In this document: piece after piece, positions 44,005 through 52,732 of the stretch
Position numbering within the stretch: position 1 is the stretch's first letter
How the letters are laid out: the number at the start of each line of letters is the position of its first letter
NCBI GenBank assembly: GCA_900466005.1
Contig: UEGQ01000004.1
Location: 248,001-312,000, forward strand
Reading direction: 5' to 3'
DNA: 64,000 nucleotides
DNA from: Hyphomicrobiales bacterium
GTDB lineage: Bacteria > Pseudomonadota > Alphaproteobacteria > Rhizobiales > Rhizobiaceae
The notes under the pieces: model-generated
What the model saw: the letters and a program-made list of their open reading frames with translations, nothing else
Databases searched by the model: none
What the model was told of the DNA's origin: nothing
Program-made: the position numbers and the translations under genes

Positions 44005-44913
44005 CTAGAAGCGCAGGACGAATTCCTCACCCTGCCGCGCGGCCGTCAGGCTGCCGTCCCGGATATCCTTGATGTACCAGCCGTCTTCGAGTGCCGCCCC
44101 CTTGTAGAGGCGCGCGCCGTCGGCGCCGATCGCATAGGGGGGCTCCCCGAACCAGATCGCCTGCAGGTGAAACTTCGGGGCGCTTCGCGGTGCCGCCTCG
44201 CCGACCAGGCTGTTCAGGACGTAACTGGTGCCGTAGGAGCGATCGAACCACGCCTGCACTTCGCCCCAATTCTTGCGCGCGTCGTCGCCGATGGCGCCGG
44301 ACACGGACAGCCGTGTGCCGTCGGTCTCGATCTTCAGGTCCGGCAAACCGGCCTCGCGTAGCTTCGTTGCAAGTGCCGCCGAGACCTCCTGAGACGAGGG
44401 GGCCGCGGACACGATGGCCCCTGTCGTCACCATGTCCTCGCTCGGTCCGGCGATCGACGGCTTGTGATCGAGCTGGGCAACACCGGCCTGTACGGCGGCT
44501 ATGGTGAGGACCGAAAAGGCTGCTACGCTCCCGAGCATCCAACCGTGCGAGGTCCGTGCCGGTCGTCCGGCTGGCACTCGCTCCCGCACAGCTCGCGAGA
44601 GGTTGAGGCGCGCACTGCCGAGCGTAACGGTCACGGGGACCGCCACCTGAAGGCCGTGCCCGACGGGTACGGCGGTATCATCCACCATGAGATCGGCCCC
44701 GATCGCCTCGATCATCACCTCGGTTCCGGAGAATTGCAGGCGCATATGATGCGCCGACACGTCGCGGTCGCTGAGCGTCAGATCGCAATCGGTCGCCGAG
44801 CCGACGAGATAGGCACCCCGTTCCAGGGGCAGGGAGACACCACTGTGAACGCCCTTCAGAACATCGAGCGTCAGGGGTGCGGCTGAATTCCTGAGGATCA
44901 GACTGGATGCCAT
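44005..44913 (-). CDS. sctD: T3SS inner-membrane ring protein SctD
   Basis: A 302-residue single-pass protein. A cytoplasmic FHA-like domain covers about residues 5-105 (LVGSATDCDLTLSDRDVSAHHMRL), a membrane helix about 124-145, and a periplasmic BON-like part follows (VSAALATKLREAGLPDLKIETDG). This is the YscD/PrgH arrangement. ATG 44913 gives the FHA start and has GAGG upstream; the frame is open 51 bases further. It lies downstream of a hairpin after the small needle candidate. Confidence 0.88.
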   Translation of the reverse strand: MASSLILRNSAAPLTLDVLKGVHSGVSLPLERGAYLVGSATDCDLTLSDRDVSAHHMRLQFSGTEVMIEAIGADLMVDDTAVPVGHGLQVAVPVTVTLGSARLNLSRAVRERVPAGRPARTSHGWMLGSVAAFSVLTIAAVQAGVAQLDHKPSIAGPSEDMVTTGAIVSAAPSSQEVSAALATKLREAGLPDLKIETDGTRLSVSGAIGDDARKNWGEVQAWFDRSYGTSYVLNSLVGEAAPRSAPKFHLQAIWFGEPPYAIGADGARLYKGAALEDGWYIKDIRDGSLTAARQGEEFVLRF

Positions 44914-45002
44914 GGAACGGTCACCTCGCTCTCCGGATAGCCGAAACGCCGACGCTGCGCGCAACGCACCGCCGGTCTAGCTCGTATCTTTGCAACGGGG
45001 AT

Positions 45003-45028
45003 GAGGGGCGGCCCCGAAGCCACCCCTC
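45003..45028 (-). terminator. Hairpin between the small T3SS gene and sctD
   Basis: On the minus strand GAGGGGTGGC-TTCGGG-GCCGCCCCTC forms a 10-bp stem with one G-T pair. It lies just past the stop of the 53-residue gene and 90 bases before sctD. Lacking a U-tract, it fits an attenuator or 3'-end stabiliser that would let the small gene be made in excess. Confidence 0.6.
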
Positions 45029-45036
45029 GGGCTTCG

Positions 45037-45198
45037 TCAGCCGTTCGGACGCTGCTTTGCCGCGTCGAGAGCGACCTTCTTCTCGGTCGTGATCTTCGTA
45101 ATTTCTGCGGACTTCGCGATAGCCTTGTCGAAGGCATCCGTCATGGTCTTGATCGAATTGTCCGAGGTTTGCGTACCGCCTACACCGGAAACAGCCAT
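45037..45198 (-). CDS. 53-residue helical protein, needle (SctF) candidate
   Basis: The short protein MAVSGVGGTQTSDNSIKTMT continues as a predicted helix, DAFDKAIAKSAEITKITTEKK and onward, with no signal peptide. It has a strong Shine-Dalgarno (AAGGAG), is first in the operon and is followed by a hairpin before sctD. Small, abundant, helical needle or pilus subunits sit next to sctD in other systems (yscD-E-F). At 53 residues it is shorter than usual needles (about 70-85) and lacks a clear turn motif. A chaperone or a pilus accessory protein is the alternative. Confidence 0.55.
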   Translation of the reverse strand: MAVSGVGGTQTSDNSIKTMTDAFDKAIAKSAEITKITTEKKVALDAAKQRPNG

Positions 45199-45569
45199 TC
45201 TCTTCTCCTTGACAAGTTGAGGCCGGTTCCAGGCAATGCCCGGCGCCGGCATGCAGTCCCTATCTAAACGTACACCCATTCCAGGGTGTATTAATGGTTA
45301 AGGTTGAACTTGGCGAATGACAATTTGCATACTCATCACATAATGTTGCGCAATGTAATTACGCGTGAGATAAAACGATTGAAATTGCGTTTAGCTAAGG
45401 ATGCGGGCATGTCTTCGACCGCACCTACCACCTTGTATTGAAAGGATTTTCGGCCTTTGCGCGCTCAACGTGCAACGGCCCCCTGCATTTTTACTGAACC
45501 TCGAGTTGCACCTCTCGGCCCAGTGTTATAGCTTTGGTCGGCTTGATGCGAACAATCGGAGCGCTTGAC
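45199..45569. promoter_or_regulatory. Divergent T3SS promoter region
   Basis: A 371-base AT-rich gap between the two divergent secretion operons. It holds a TTGCGCAA palindrome at 45346-45353 and a CCTTTGCGCG element at 45454-45463 that recurs at 53630-53639 before the LysM gene. No gene longer than a few codons is seen. The AraC regulator at 61806 is a candidate to act here. Confidence 0.55.
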
Positions 45570-46220
45570 ATGAAGACCGTCATGCTCAGCGGGAGGTTCT
45601 GCATGTTTGCCATCACTCTGTTTGCGGCGACGTGTCCGGCCAACGCCGGAGTCCCCGGCTGGTTCGACAGCCGGTACAGCTATGTCCTCATCGATCAGGA
45701 CGTTCGCGATGCGCTGCAGGAATTCGGCCGCAACCTCTCCGTTCCGGTGCTTCTGTCCGACAAGATTCGCGGTCAGGTACGCGGCGACGTGCGCGCTGAG
45801 ACCGCAGGCGGGTTTCTCGACAAGCTGACGCGGGCGAACGGGCTCGTCTGGTATTTCGACGGCTCGGTCCTCCACATAAACACGAATGATGAAGTCTCGA
45901 CGCAGATCATCAACATCGGCAGGGCCAACGGCGACGCCGTGATGGCTGAAATCCACCGGCTCGGCCTCATGGACGACCGCTTTTCTGTGCGCGCCACCGC
46001 CAACGCGCCGGTCCTTCGGGTGTCGGGCCCTCCCCCATTCATTGCGATGGTCGAACAGGTCGCTGCGTCTGTCCAGCCGCCCCCGACCGCCCAGATGGAC
46101 GACCCGCGCGTGCGCATCTTCCGCGGCGGCCAACGCGAGGAGGTTGCTGACGACCTGACCGACAAGGGGGCGACGACCGCCGCCAATGCCCGGACAAACA
46201 AAACAGCAGGAGAGCAGTAG
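45570..46220 (+). CDS. Stand-alone T3SS secretin N-domain protein (RhcC1/NolW type)
   Basis: A 216-residue exported protein with signal peptide MKTVMLSGRFCMFAITLFAA. It matches only the N0-N1 part of T3SS secretins: YVLIDQDVRDALQEFGRNLSVPVLLSDKIRGQVRGDVRAETAGGFLDKL, then LVWYFDGSVLHI. No pore domain follows. In rhizobia the T3SS secretin is split into RhcC1 and RhcC2, so this and the secretin at 39695 would form the outer ring together. ATG 45570 gives the signal peptide; earlier in-frame starts exist at 45534 and 45546. Confidence 0.85.
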   Translation: MKTVMLSGRFCMFAITLFAATCPANAGVPGWFDSRYSYVLIDQDVRDALQEFGRNLSVPVLLSDKIRGQVRGDVRAETAGGFLDKLTRANGLVWYFDGSVLHINTNDEVSTQIINIGRANGDAVMAEIHRLGLMDDRFSVRATANAPVLRVSGPPPFIAMVEQVAASVQPPPTAQMDDPRVRIFRGGQREEVADDLTDKGATTAANARTNKTAGEQ

Positions 46221-46406
46221 ATGACCGGTTCGGTAACCGCGACCACCCAGGCATCCGCCCAGACCCCGACTGTCGACCCCGCCCAGGCACAGTTTGAAGA
46301 GGCGCTGCAACAAGCGGTCTCAAGCGGCGGCAGCCAGCTGATCGGGCAGGAAATGATGAAGATTGCACACGAAGTGCTGAACGAAGCCTTGTCCGACGAA
46401 GAGTAG
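46221..46406 (+). CDS. 61-residue helical T3SS protein
   Basis: A short protein with a polar N-terminus and two predicted helices split by Gly-Gly (DPAQAQFEEALQQAVSSGGSQ, then LIGQEMMKIAHEVLNEALSDEE). It has no signal peptide. It starts directly after the RhcC1 stop with AGGAGA upstream and precedes sctI. The helix-turn-helix shape and position make it a second needle/pilus candidate (NopA-like), or a needle chaperone. I could not identify the family. Confidence 0.5.
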   Translation: MTGSVTATTQASAQTPTVDPAQAQFEEALQQAVSSGGSQLIGQEMMKIAHEVLNEALSDEE

Positions 46407-46434
46407 TATCGCTTTCTCAACAGGAGACGGAATC

Positions 46435-46866
46435 ATGACGATTGTTCCGCCAGTAGAGACGCCCGCACTCCCGGTATCCCCTGCCCCGCAGGAATCGATT
46501 GCGCCCGCTTCGCAGAACCTCTTCGAGCATTCGGCGCTGAACTCCACGACGCTGCCTCACGGCGCGAGCCCGGCGGATCTCGGCCGGACAATCATCGACA
46601 ATCTCGAGGGCTTCGTCGAGCGCGCCGGCAAGTTTGCCGCCAGCACCGCGTTCCCTGCCACCTCCGGCCCACCGCCGGCGACAACATCCTTCGCACCGGG
46701 CGGGCCCCCTGTCGAGGCGAACGTCACGCGCACGCCGGACAGCGACGCGGGACGGCTCGTCGAGTCCCTCGGACGGATCTTCGACCATGCGATCGAGACG
46801 CAGATGGTCGTTCGGGCGCCGACGCAATTCACCAGCGCGACGATGACGCTCACCAAGGGTCAATGA
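46435..46866 (+). CDS. sctI: T3SS inner rod protein SctI (NopB position)
   Basis: A 143-residue protein with a Pro/Ser/Ala-rich N-terminal half and a conserved helical end, LGRIFDHAIETQMVVRAPTQF, closing with SATMTLTKGQ. That C-terminal pattern matches inner rod proteins, which pack against SctJ. The gene sits directly before sctJ and overlaps it by four bases, as nopB does before rhcJ. Confidence 0.75.
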   Translation: MTIVPPVETPALPVSPAPQESIAPASQNLFEHSALNSTTLPHGASPADLGRTIIDNLEGFVERAGKFAASTAFPATSGPPPATTSFAPGGPPVEANVTRTPDSDAGRLVESLGRIFDHAIETQMVVRAPTQFTSATMTLTKGQ

Positions 46867-47663
46867 AAACGTTGCGGCACTCCCCGGCAGTCGGACGCGG
46901 GCTGGCGCTCGCGTTGATGGTCCTGACGCTGCAGGCCTGCAGCGTCGACCTTTACACGAATCTCGATGAGCGCGAGGCGAACGAAATGGTCGCCATCCTG
47001 CTCTCGAAGGGCATACCGGCGGCCCGCGTCTTGCAGAAGGACGGCAAGCTGACCGTCACCGTCGACGAGGATCAGTTCGCGCAGGCGGTGTCCGCACTCA
47101 ACATGGCGGGCCTTCCCAAGGAGAAGTTTGCCACTCTCGGCACCGTGTTCAAGCAGGAGGGGCTCGTCGCCTCGCCCGTGCAGGAGCGCGCGCAGATGAT
47201 CTATGCCCTCAGCGAAGAACTTTCGCGCACCGTCTCCGAAATCGACGGGGTGCTCTCTGCCCGCGTTCACGTCGTTCTGCCCGACAACGACCCACTGCAG
47301 CGCAACGCCATACCCGCCTCGGCTTCGGTGTTCATCCGGCACGAAGCCGATCTTGACGTCAATCCGCTGATCCCTCGGATCAAGACATTGGTGGCCAACA
47401 GCATTTCAGGCCTCTCCTACGAGAAGGTCTCTGTCGTGGCGGTTGCCAGCCAGCGGCCGAGCGAGCCAGCCCGCGCCACGGAACTGACCTCGTTTCTCGG
47501 AATCTGGATGGTGCCGTCGAGCGTCGCCAAGGCCCGGCTGATCTTCGGTGGGCTCATCGGAGCCCTCGCTGCCACGGCCGGCGGCCTCGCCTATCTCTTC
47601 TGGCGCAGGCAGAGCCGGCGCCGGAAGATTTATCCCCTGCAACCCTATGGTCCGGCGAAATGA
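46863..47663 (+). CDS. sctJ: T3SS inner-membrane ring lipoprotein SctJ
   Basis: A 266-residue YscJ/FliF-type lipoprotein with lipobox LQAC (Cys26). The conserved YTNLDEREANEMVAILLSKGIPA and EELSRTVSEIDGVLSARVHVVLP segments lie in its two ring-building domains, and a C-terminal membrane helix spans about residues 222-250. It overlaps sctI and sctK by four bases each. Confidence 0.95.
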   Translation: MKTLRHSPAVGRGLALALMVLTLQACSVDLYTNLDEREANEMVAILLSKGIPAARVLQKDGKLTVTVDEDQFAQAVSALNMAGLPKEKFATLGTVFKQEGLVASPVQERAQMIYALSEELSRTVSEIDGVLSARVHVVLPDNDPLQRNAIPASASVFIRHEADLDVNPLIPRIKTLVANSISGLSYEKVSVVAVASQRPSEPARATELTSFLGIWMVPSSVAKARLIFGGLIGALAATAGGLAYLFWRRQSRRRKIYPLQPYGPAK

Positions 47664-48331
47664 CGAATGCTTCGCTCTCAGAGGAGTCCGCAGGCGGCCG
47701 CCCCGATGACATCTGGACGGCCTTCCAGACTGCGCCGGCGCGCCTCGTGCACCCGCGCTATATCGTGCAGGCCTATGACGGGACGATCTCGACCGAGACC
47801 GCGTCGAGGCTGCAGCAGTCGAGCCGTGTACAGCGGCCGCTTGCACGCCTGCTCTGCGAACACTATCGGCTTCCGCCCGCCTCGTCCTGTGCCCGCCCGC
47901 CGGAGGAAGACCTCGAGCTCCTGGCATTGCCGCGAGAACAAGTGGATCATTACTGCCGCGCGGCGGGTGCGGTGTTCTGGGGCGAGGTCCTCGCCGGCGA
48001 AATCCGCAGCCGCGAGGTCGCGGAGATGAGGTCAGGGATCGGCGAGAACGCCTTTCGTCTCGCCATCCATAATCGAGACCTGGCTGCCAGTCGTCCGCCG
48101 CCGGACAATCTCGACCAGTTGCTGCAAGCAATCGAGGCCGACGGCCGAAAGTGCTGGGCCAGCTGGCAGGCCGCCCTGCCTGAGCCTCTGGCCGCGTGGC
48201 TGCGTCTTTGGCAGGAGACGGCGGAAAATGCCGCGTTTTCGGAACCGGACGATGCAGAGCGAGGAGCTGCGATCGTCAGGCGCCTTGCGCGGGAGAACCT
48301 CGCCGGAGCAGCTTCGAAGGAGGTCGCATGA
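47660..48331 (+). CDS. sctK: T3SS sorting-platform protein SctK (NolU)
   Basis: A 223-residue soluble protein of the NolU/HrpD class between sctJ and sctL. Leu/Ala-rich helices dominate, and motifs such as LALPREQVDHYCRAAGAVFW fit the family. SctK links SctD to SctQ in the cytoplasmic platform. Assignment rests mostly on position, size and composition. Confidence 0.78.
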   Translation: MTNASLSEESAGGRPDDIWTAFQTAPARLVHPRYIVQAYDGTISTETASRLQQSSRVQRPLARLLCEHYRLPPASSCARPPEEDLELLALPREQVDHYCRAAGAVFWGEVLAGEIRSREVAEMRSGIGENAFRLAIHNRDLAASRPPPDNLDQLLQAIEADGRKCWASWQAALPEPLAAWLRLWQETAENAAFSEPDDAERGAAIVRRLARENLAGAASKEVA

Positions 48332-48927
48332 ACGATTTGCCTTCAAGTCCGACCGCGAAGATCCTGCGGCAGGCGCAAGCGGAGCATTGGCTGGAAGGCT
48401 TCGCGTTTCTGGAAGCCGCCAGGGCAGAGGCGGAGCGGCAGCGTGCCGAGATGCGTGAGACCGTCGAGAATGGCAGGCGGGAGGGTTACGAGGCGGGCCG
48501 GCTGGCAGGAGAACGCCAGGCGGCAGCCCTGCTTGTGAAGACCACCGCGGACGTCAACGCTTACATGGCGGGGCTCGACCGGCAGATCGCCGAACTGAGC
48601 CTCGCGATCGTCGAGAAGCTGCTCGGCGGCTTCGATCAGGCCGAACTCGTGGCGAGGCTCGCGCAGCAGGCGCTCCAGTCCTTCCAGCATGAGCGTGACG
48701 TCACGATTACCGTCGCGCCCGCCATTGCCGAACGCGTCGCCGAGCTCGTGCGCCAGCGCCACACCAATGACTCGTTGAAGATTACCGTTCTTGCCGATCC
48801 GCGGCTCGACGGCAGCAAATGTGTTCTCGCCAACGCCATAGCCGTGGTCGACGCCGGGCTCGACACGCAGCTCTCCGTCATTCGTGACGCCCTGGTCGGC
48901 GCCCGGCGCCCGGACGCGCCCGCATGA
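48328..48927 (+). CDS. sctL: T3SS ATPase stator SctL (NolV)
   Basis: A 199-residue FliH/YscL-type protein with a charged coiled-coil N-terminal half (LEAARAEAERQRAEMRETVENGRREGYEAGR) and a C-terminal V-ATPase subunit E-like part (RLAQQALQSFQHERDVTITVAP, then LKITVLADPRLDGSKC). It ties the ATPase SctN to the sorting platform. ATG 48328 overlaps the sctK stop. Confidence 0.88.
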   Translation: MNDLPSSPTAKILRQAQAEHWLEGFAFLEAARAEAERQRAEMRETVENGRREGYEAGRLAGERQAAALLVKTTADVNAYMAGLDRQIAELSLAIVEKLLGGFDQAELVARLAQQALQSFQHERDVTITVAPAIAERVAELVRQRHTNDSLKITVLADPRLDGSKCVLANAIAVVDAGLDTQLSVIRDALVGARRPDAPA

Positions 48928-50270
48928 ACGAACACCTGCTGACCGAACCCGGTGACATCGTCCGAAGGCTGCGCGAGCGGGTGCTCGGCAGCGAGACGCG
49001 GCCGGTCCACGGTCGTGTCCGTCGCATCACTGGGATCATCGTCCACGCGACCGCCCCCATGGTCCGGATCGGCGAACTCTGTCATCTGCGCGATCCCGTT
49101 TCCGGTGCGACGGTGCCGGCGGAGGTTGTCGGCTTCGAGGACGAGGAGGCTGTCTTGACGCCGATCGGCGATCTCGACGGCATGTCGACGCGCGCCGAGG
49201 TCATCGCCACCGGCAAGACCCTGCAGATCCCCGTCTGCGACGACCTTCTCGGCCGGGTCCTCAATCCCCTCGGCGAAATTCTCGACTTTTCCCGCGACGG
49301 TGTGGTCCCGGTCTTCACCGACACCTACTACCCCACGCACCGGCCGCCGCCGCATGCCTTGCGGCGCGACCTCATCAGCGAGCCGCTGCAACTCGGCATC
49401 CGCGCGATCGACGGATTGCTGACGGTCGCGCGCGGCCAGCGCGTCGGCATTTTCGGCGAGCCGGGGGTGGGCAAGTCCTCGCTGCTTTCGGCCATCGTCC
49501 GCGGCACCAGGGCAGACGTGATCGTCATCGGCCTTATCGGTGAACGCGGCCGCGAGGTGCGGGAGTTCATCGAGGGCCAGTTGGGTGAAGCGGGGCTCCG
49601 CCGTTCGGTCGTCGTGGTCGCAACCTCGGACCGGCCGGCGATCGAACGCGTAAAGGCAGCCTACGCTGCGACGGCGATCGCCGAGTATTTTCGGGACCAG
49701 GGCCGCCACGTCCTGCTCCTGATGGACAGTGTTACGCGTTTTGCCCGCGCGCAGCGCGAGATCGGCCTTGCGGCCGGCGAGCCGCCGACGCGCCGCGGCT
49801 ATCCCCCGTCGCTCTTTGCCGCCCTGCCCCGCCTGCTCGAGCGCGCCGGACCGGGACAAGGCGGCTCGATTACCGCCCTTTACACCGTGCTGACCGAGGG
49901 CGACGGCACGCTGGATCCGGTCGCCGAGGAGACCAAGGCCATCCTGGACGGCCACATCGTTCTCAGTTCCGATCTCGCCGAGCGGAACTTCTTCCCGGCA
50001 ATCGACGTCCTGAAAAGCCGCAGCCGGCTGATGGAAACGGTCGCCGACAGGGCGCACCGGGATGATGCGGCCCATGTACGGACATTGCTTGCCCGCTACC
50101 AGGAGATCGAACTTCTCCTGCGGGTCGGGGAGTACGAGCGCGGCGCGGACGCCCGCTCGGACGAGGCGATCGACAAGCATGACGCCATCGAAGCGTTCCT
50201 GAGGCAGACGGGCGAAGAATTCTCGACCTTCGAGGCCACCATCGAACAACTGAGGGGACTGGCTGCGTGA
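48924..50270 (+). CDS. sctN: T3SS ATPase SctN
   Basis: A 448-residue FliI/YscN-type ATPase. The Walker A GEPGVGKSS is near residue 180, Walker B HVLLLMDSVTRFARAQREIG near residue 270, and the family motif GEPPTRRGYPPSLFAALPRLLERAG follows. DPVAEETKAILDGHIVLSSDLAERNFFPAID is also classical. It unfolds substrates and strips chaperones. It overlaps sctL and sctO by four bases each. Confidence 0.97.
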   Translation: MNEHLLTEPGDIVRRLRERVLGSETRPVHGRVRRITGIIVHATAPMVRIGELCHLRDPVSGATVPAEVVGFEDEEAVLTPIGDLDGMSTRAEVIATGKTLQIPVCDDLLGRVLNPLGEILDFSRDGVVPVFTDTYYPTHRPPPHALRRDLISEPLQLGIRAIDGLLTVARGQRVGIFGEPGVGKSSLLSAIVRGTRADVIVIGLIGERGREVREFIEGQLGEAGLRRSVVVVATSDRPAIERVKAAYAATAIAEYFRDQGRHVLLLMDSVTRFARAQREIGLAAGEPPTRRGYPPSLFAALPRLLERAGPGQGGSITALYTVLTEGDGTLDPVAEETKAILDGHIVLSSDLAERNFFPAIDVLKSRSRLMETVADRAHRDDAAHVRTLLARYQEIELLLRVGEYERGADARSDEAIDKHDAIEAFLRQTGEEFSTFEATIEQLRGLAA

Positions 50271-50749
50271 CACGAAAAGGCGATCTTCGACAACTCGTCG
50301 AACTGAGGGCGATGCGAATGCGGCGGGCGGACGAAAAGGCCCAGCGCCAGCACAACCGGCATATCCAGACCGTCCGCGCACTGGAAGGCGCAAAGGCTGA
50401 AAGCGTCGCGCATGATGTACAGCGACGGCAGGAAGAAGAGGCCCTCTACACCGGTCTCGCGCAAGGCCCGGTCGACCAGCGGGATCTCGAGCGATTTCGC
50501 GACGCTCTGCTGGGCCTGGACCACCGCGCGCGCGTGCTGGAGGAGCAGATCCATCAGGCGAAGCGTTGCGAACGTCAGGAAGGCGAAAAGAGGGCGCAGC
50601 TTGCAGCCGAATACCGGCTCAAACACAGGCATTACGAGCGGATACGGTCCCTCGCCGCGGAACAACAGCGAAAGGACGAAGAACGCGCCCGCGTTCTCGA
50701 CGAGATCGAGGACGAGGAGGCGATCCGTCCGAGGAGCAGGAAACGGTAG
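50267..50749 (+). CDS. sctO: T3SS central stalk SctO (RhcZ), GTG start
   Basis: A 160-residue, highly charged coiled-coil protein of the YscO/FliJ class, between sctN and sctQ. The sequence is heptad-like throughout (RRADEKAQRQHNRHIQTVRALEGAKAESVAHDVQRRQEEEAL). It links the ATPase to the export gate. The GTG start overlaps the sctN stop. Confidence 0.85.
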   Translation: MTRKGDLRQLVELRAMRMRRADEKAQRQHNRHIQTVRALEGAKAESVAHDVQRRQEEEALYTGLAQGPVDQRDLERFRDALLGLDHRARVLEEQIHQAKRCERQEGEKRAQLAAEYRLKHRHYERIRSLAAEQQRKDEERARVLDEIEDEEAIRPRSRKR

Positions 50750-50750
50750 G

Positions 50751-51803
50751 ATGAGATCGAGCGCGCAGGCAAGTTCAGCAGCTGCCGAACTCCGCTCGTA
50801 TGCGGAGGATAACTCGTGGCTTCCGGAAGTGAATGCGGCGCATGTGGACCTCATAAACCTGCTCGTGGGCGTTCGTGTTGCCTTCCGACTCTCGCTGCCG
50901 CCGGCAGAACTCGCATTCGTGCCGGCAGACGGCGCCGCATGCCTGACGGATTCGATCGAGATCGCCTTCCTCATCGGCGCAGCGCCGGGCCGCTGGATGA
51001 TGCCCGCTGCAGCCCTCGACGGGCTCTCTGCCGCACTCGGGGTCCGGGGCAATGTCTCGGCGCTGACGGCCCTGCAGCGCAACATCCTCCTGGAGGAGGC
51101 TCTCGCGCCTTCTATCGAAGCACTGGAGACGCACCTCGGCGAGCCGTTGCGGCTCGGACCGCCTGAGACGGCGGAGGATTATCCCCTTAGGCTCGCCTGG
51201 TCGATCGATGGCGGCGACTTTCCGCTCCCGGCGGAACTTCACCTGAGCGCCGCGGCAGCGTTGAAGATCGGAACATCGCTGGGTAAGCGCCGGCGCTCCC
51301 CAGGCAATCTCACTGGAGGTCTCGTCCAGCCCGTGCAGATCCGCGCGGGCACGCAGCAACTGAACCTCCGCGAATTGAAGAATCTGCGCCCGGGCGACGT
51401 CGTCCTCGTCGAACGATCCGGTACCCACGATGCCCTCGCAACCCTCGGCACTCATCTCGTTGCAGCGCTCGATCGCCGCGAAGACGGCTTCGTCTTCGCC
51501 TCCGGCTGGAAGCCATTGAAAACAAGTTGGGAATTTTCCGCCATGTCACAGGAGACGCCTTCGCCTGAAGAGTTCGAACCGCTCGCCGATCTGCCGATCG
51601 AACTCGTCTTCGAGATCGGTCGCGCCGAATTCCCGCTGAACGAAATCGCCGGCATGGGCGAAGGGACGGTGCTTCATGCCAATCCGAGCCTTACGAGCCC
51701 GGTCAACATCATGGCGAACGGACGGCTCATCGGAAAGGGAGAGCTGATCAGGATCGGAGAAGGTCTCGGCGTGCGCGTGGTGCGGCTTTCGACAGATGGG
51801 TGA
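50751..51803 (+). CDS. sctQ: T3SS C-ring/sorting-platform protein SctQ
   Basis: A 350-residue YscQ/FliN-type protein with a C-terminal SpoA domain (LPIELVFEIGRAEFPLNEIAGMGEGTVL, about 280-350) and an earlier SpoA-like region (QIRAGTQQLNLRELKNLRPGDVVLVE, about 195-225). ATG 50751 starts two bases after the sctO stop; the frame is open further up within sctO. An internal ATG at 51543 (residue 265) lies just before the last SpoA domain and could give a separate SctQ-C product. No SctP ruler gene lies between sctO and sctQ. Confidence 0.88.
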   Translation: MRSSAQASSAAAELRSYAEDNSWLPEVNAAHVDLINLLVGVRVAFRLSLPPAELAFVPADGAACLTDSIEIAFLIGAAPGRWMMPAAALDGLSAALGVRGNVSALTALQRNILLEEALAPSIEALETHLGEPLRLGPPETAEDYPLRLAWSIDGGDFPLPAELHLSAAAALKIGTSLGKRRRSPGNLTGGLVQPVQIRAGTQQLNLRELKNLRPGDVVLVERSGTHDALATLGTHLVAALDRREDGFVFASGWKPLKTSWEFSAMSQETPSPEEFEPLADLPIELVFEIGRAEFPLNEIAGMGEGTVLHANPSLTSPVNIMANGRLIGKGELIRIGEGLGVRVVRLSTDG

Positions 51804-52449
51804 GACGACCACCAATCTCATTCCTATCATCGTCATCGTCTCGACGATCGGGCTCATCCCGCTCGCAGTGGTGACGATGACCGGCTTCCTGAAGATCTCG
51901 ATCGTCCTCTTTCTGATCCGCAATGCGCTCGGCATCCAGCAGTCGCCGCCCAATCTGGTCCTCTACGGCGTTGCGTTGATCCTCACCGTCTATGTGACGA
52001 CGCCACTCGTCGGCGAAATGTACCGGACGCTCTCGACCGAGCAGATCGACGTGCAGTCGATGGAGAGCATGATGCGGGCCGCCGACCAGGTTCGGGCACC
52101 GCTCCAGGCGCACCTCACCCGCTACACGGACGAGAACGAGCGTCAGTTCTTCCTGCAGGCGACGGAGCGGATCTGGTCCGAGGAAGCGAGAGCCGCCGTG
52201 AAGAGCGACAGCCTGTTGATCCTCGTTCCGGCCTTTGTGAGTTCGGAGCTCACCCGTGCCTTCGAGATCGGCTTTCTGCTCTACCTGCCGTTCCTCGTCA
52301 TCGATCTGATCGTCTCGATGGTGCTGATGGCCATGGGGATGATGATGGTCTCGCCGACGCTGATCTCAATCCCGCTGAAGATATTCCTCTTCGTCGCCGT
52401 CAATGGCTGGTCGCGGCTGATGCACGGCCTCATCCTCAGCTACGGATAG
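51796..52449 (+). CDS. sctR: T3SS export-apparatus protein SctR
   Basis: A 217-residue FliP/YscR-family membrane protein with four helices. The conserved MTGFLKISIVLFLIRNALGIQQSPPNLVLYG, VPAFVSSELTRAFEIGFLLYLPFLVIDLIV and MGMMMVSPTLISIPLKIFLF stretches are all present. It forms the export-gate core with SctS and SctT. It overlaps the sctQ end by eight bases. Confidence 0.97.
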   Translation: MGETTTNLIPIIVIVSTIGLIPLAVVTMTGFLKISIVLFLIRNALGIQQSPPNLVLYGVALILTVYVTTPLVGEMYRTLSTEQIDVQSMESMMRAADQVRAPLQAHLTRYTDENERQFFLQATERIWSEEARAAVKSDSLLILVPAFVSSELTRAFEIGFLLYLPFLVIDLIVSMVLMAMGMMMVSPTLISIPLKIFLFVAVNGWSRLMHGLILSYG

Positions 52450-52454
52450 CGTCC

Positions 52455-52724
52455 ATGGATCAAACCGCCTTCCTCGCCCAGACGCAGAAAGCGATGCTGA
52501 CCGTTCTGATCGCCTCGGGCCCGGCGCTCGCCATCGCGATCGTCATCGGGATCAGCGTCGGCCTCATCCAGGCGCTCACCCAGATTCAGGACCAGACGCT
52601 TCCGCAGGCGGTCAAGCTGGTCGCCGTCATGCTGGCGCTGATCGTGCTCGGGCCGACGCTCGCCATGCAGGTGGCCGATTTCGCGAGCAACACGCTCGAC
52701 ATCTTCCCGGCCCTGACGCGGTAG
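52455..52724 (+). CDS. sctS: T3SS export-apparatus protein SctS
   Basis: An 89-residue FliQ/YscS-family protein with two membrane helices and the conserved IGISVGLIQALTQIQDQTLPQAVKL loop. It packs around SctR in the export gate. The ATG follows sctR by five bases. Confidence 0.95.
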   Translation: MDQTAFLAQTQKAMLTVLIASGPALAIAIVIGISVGLIQALTQIQDQTLPQAVKLVAVMLALIVLGPTLAMQVADFASNTLDIFPALTR

Positions 52725-52732
52725 GGGGCAAC

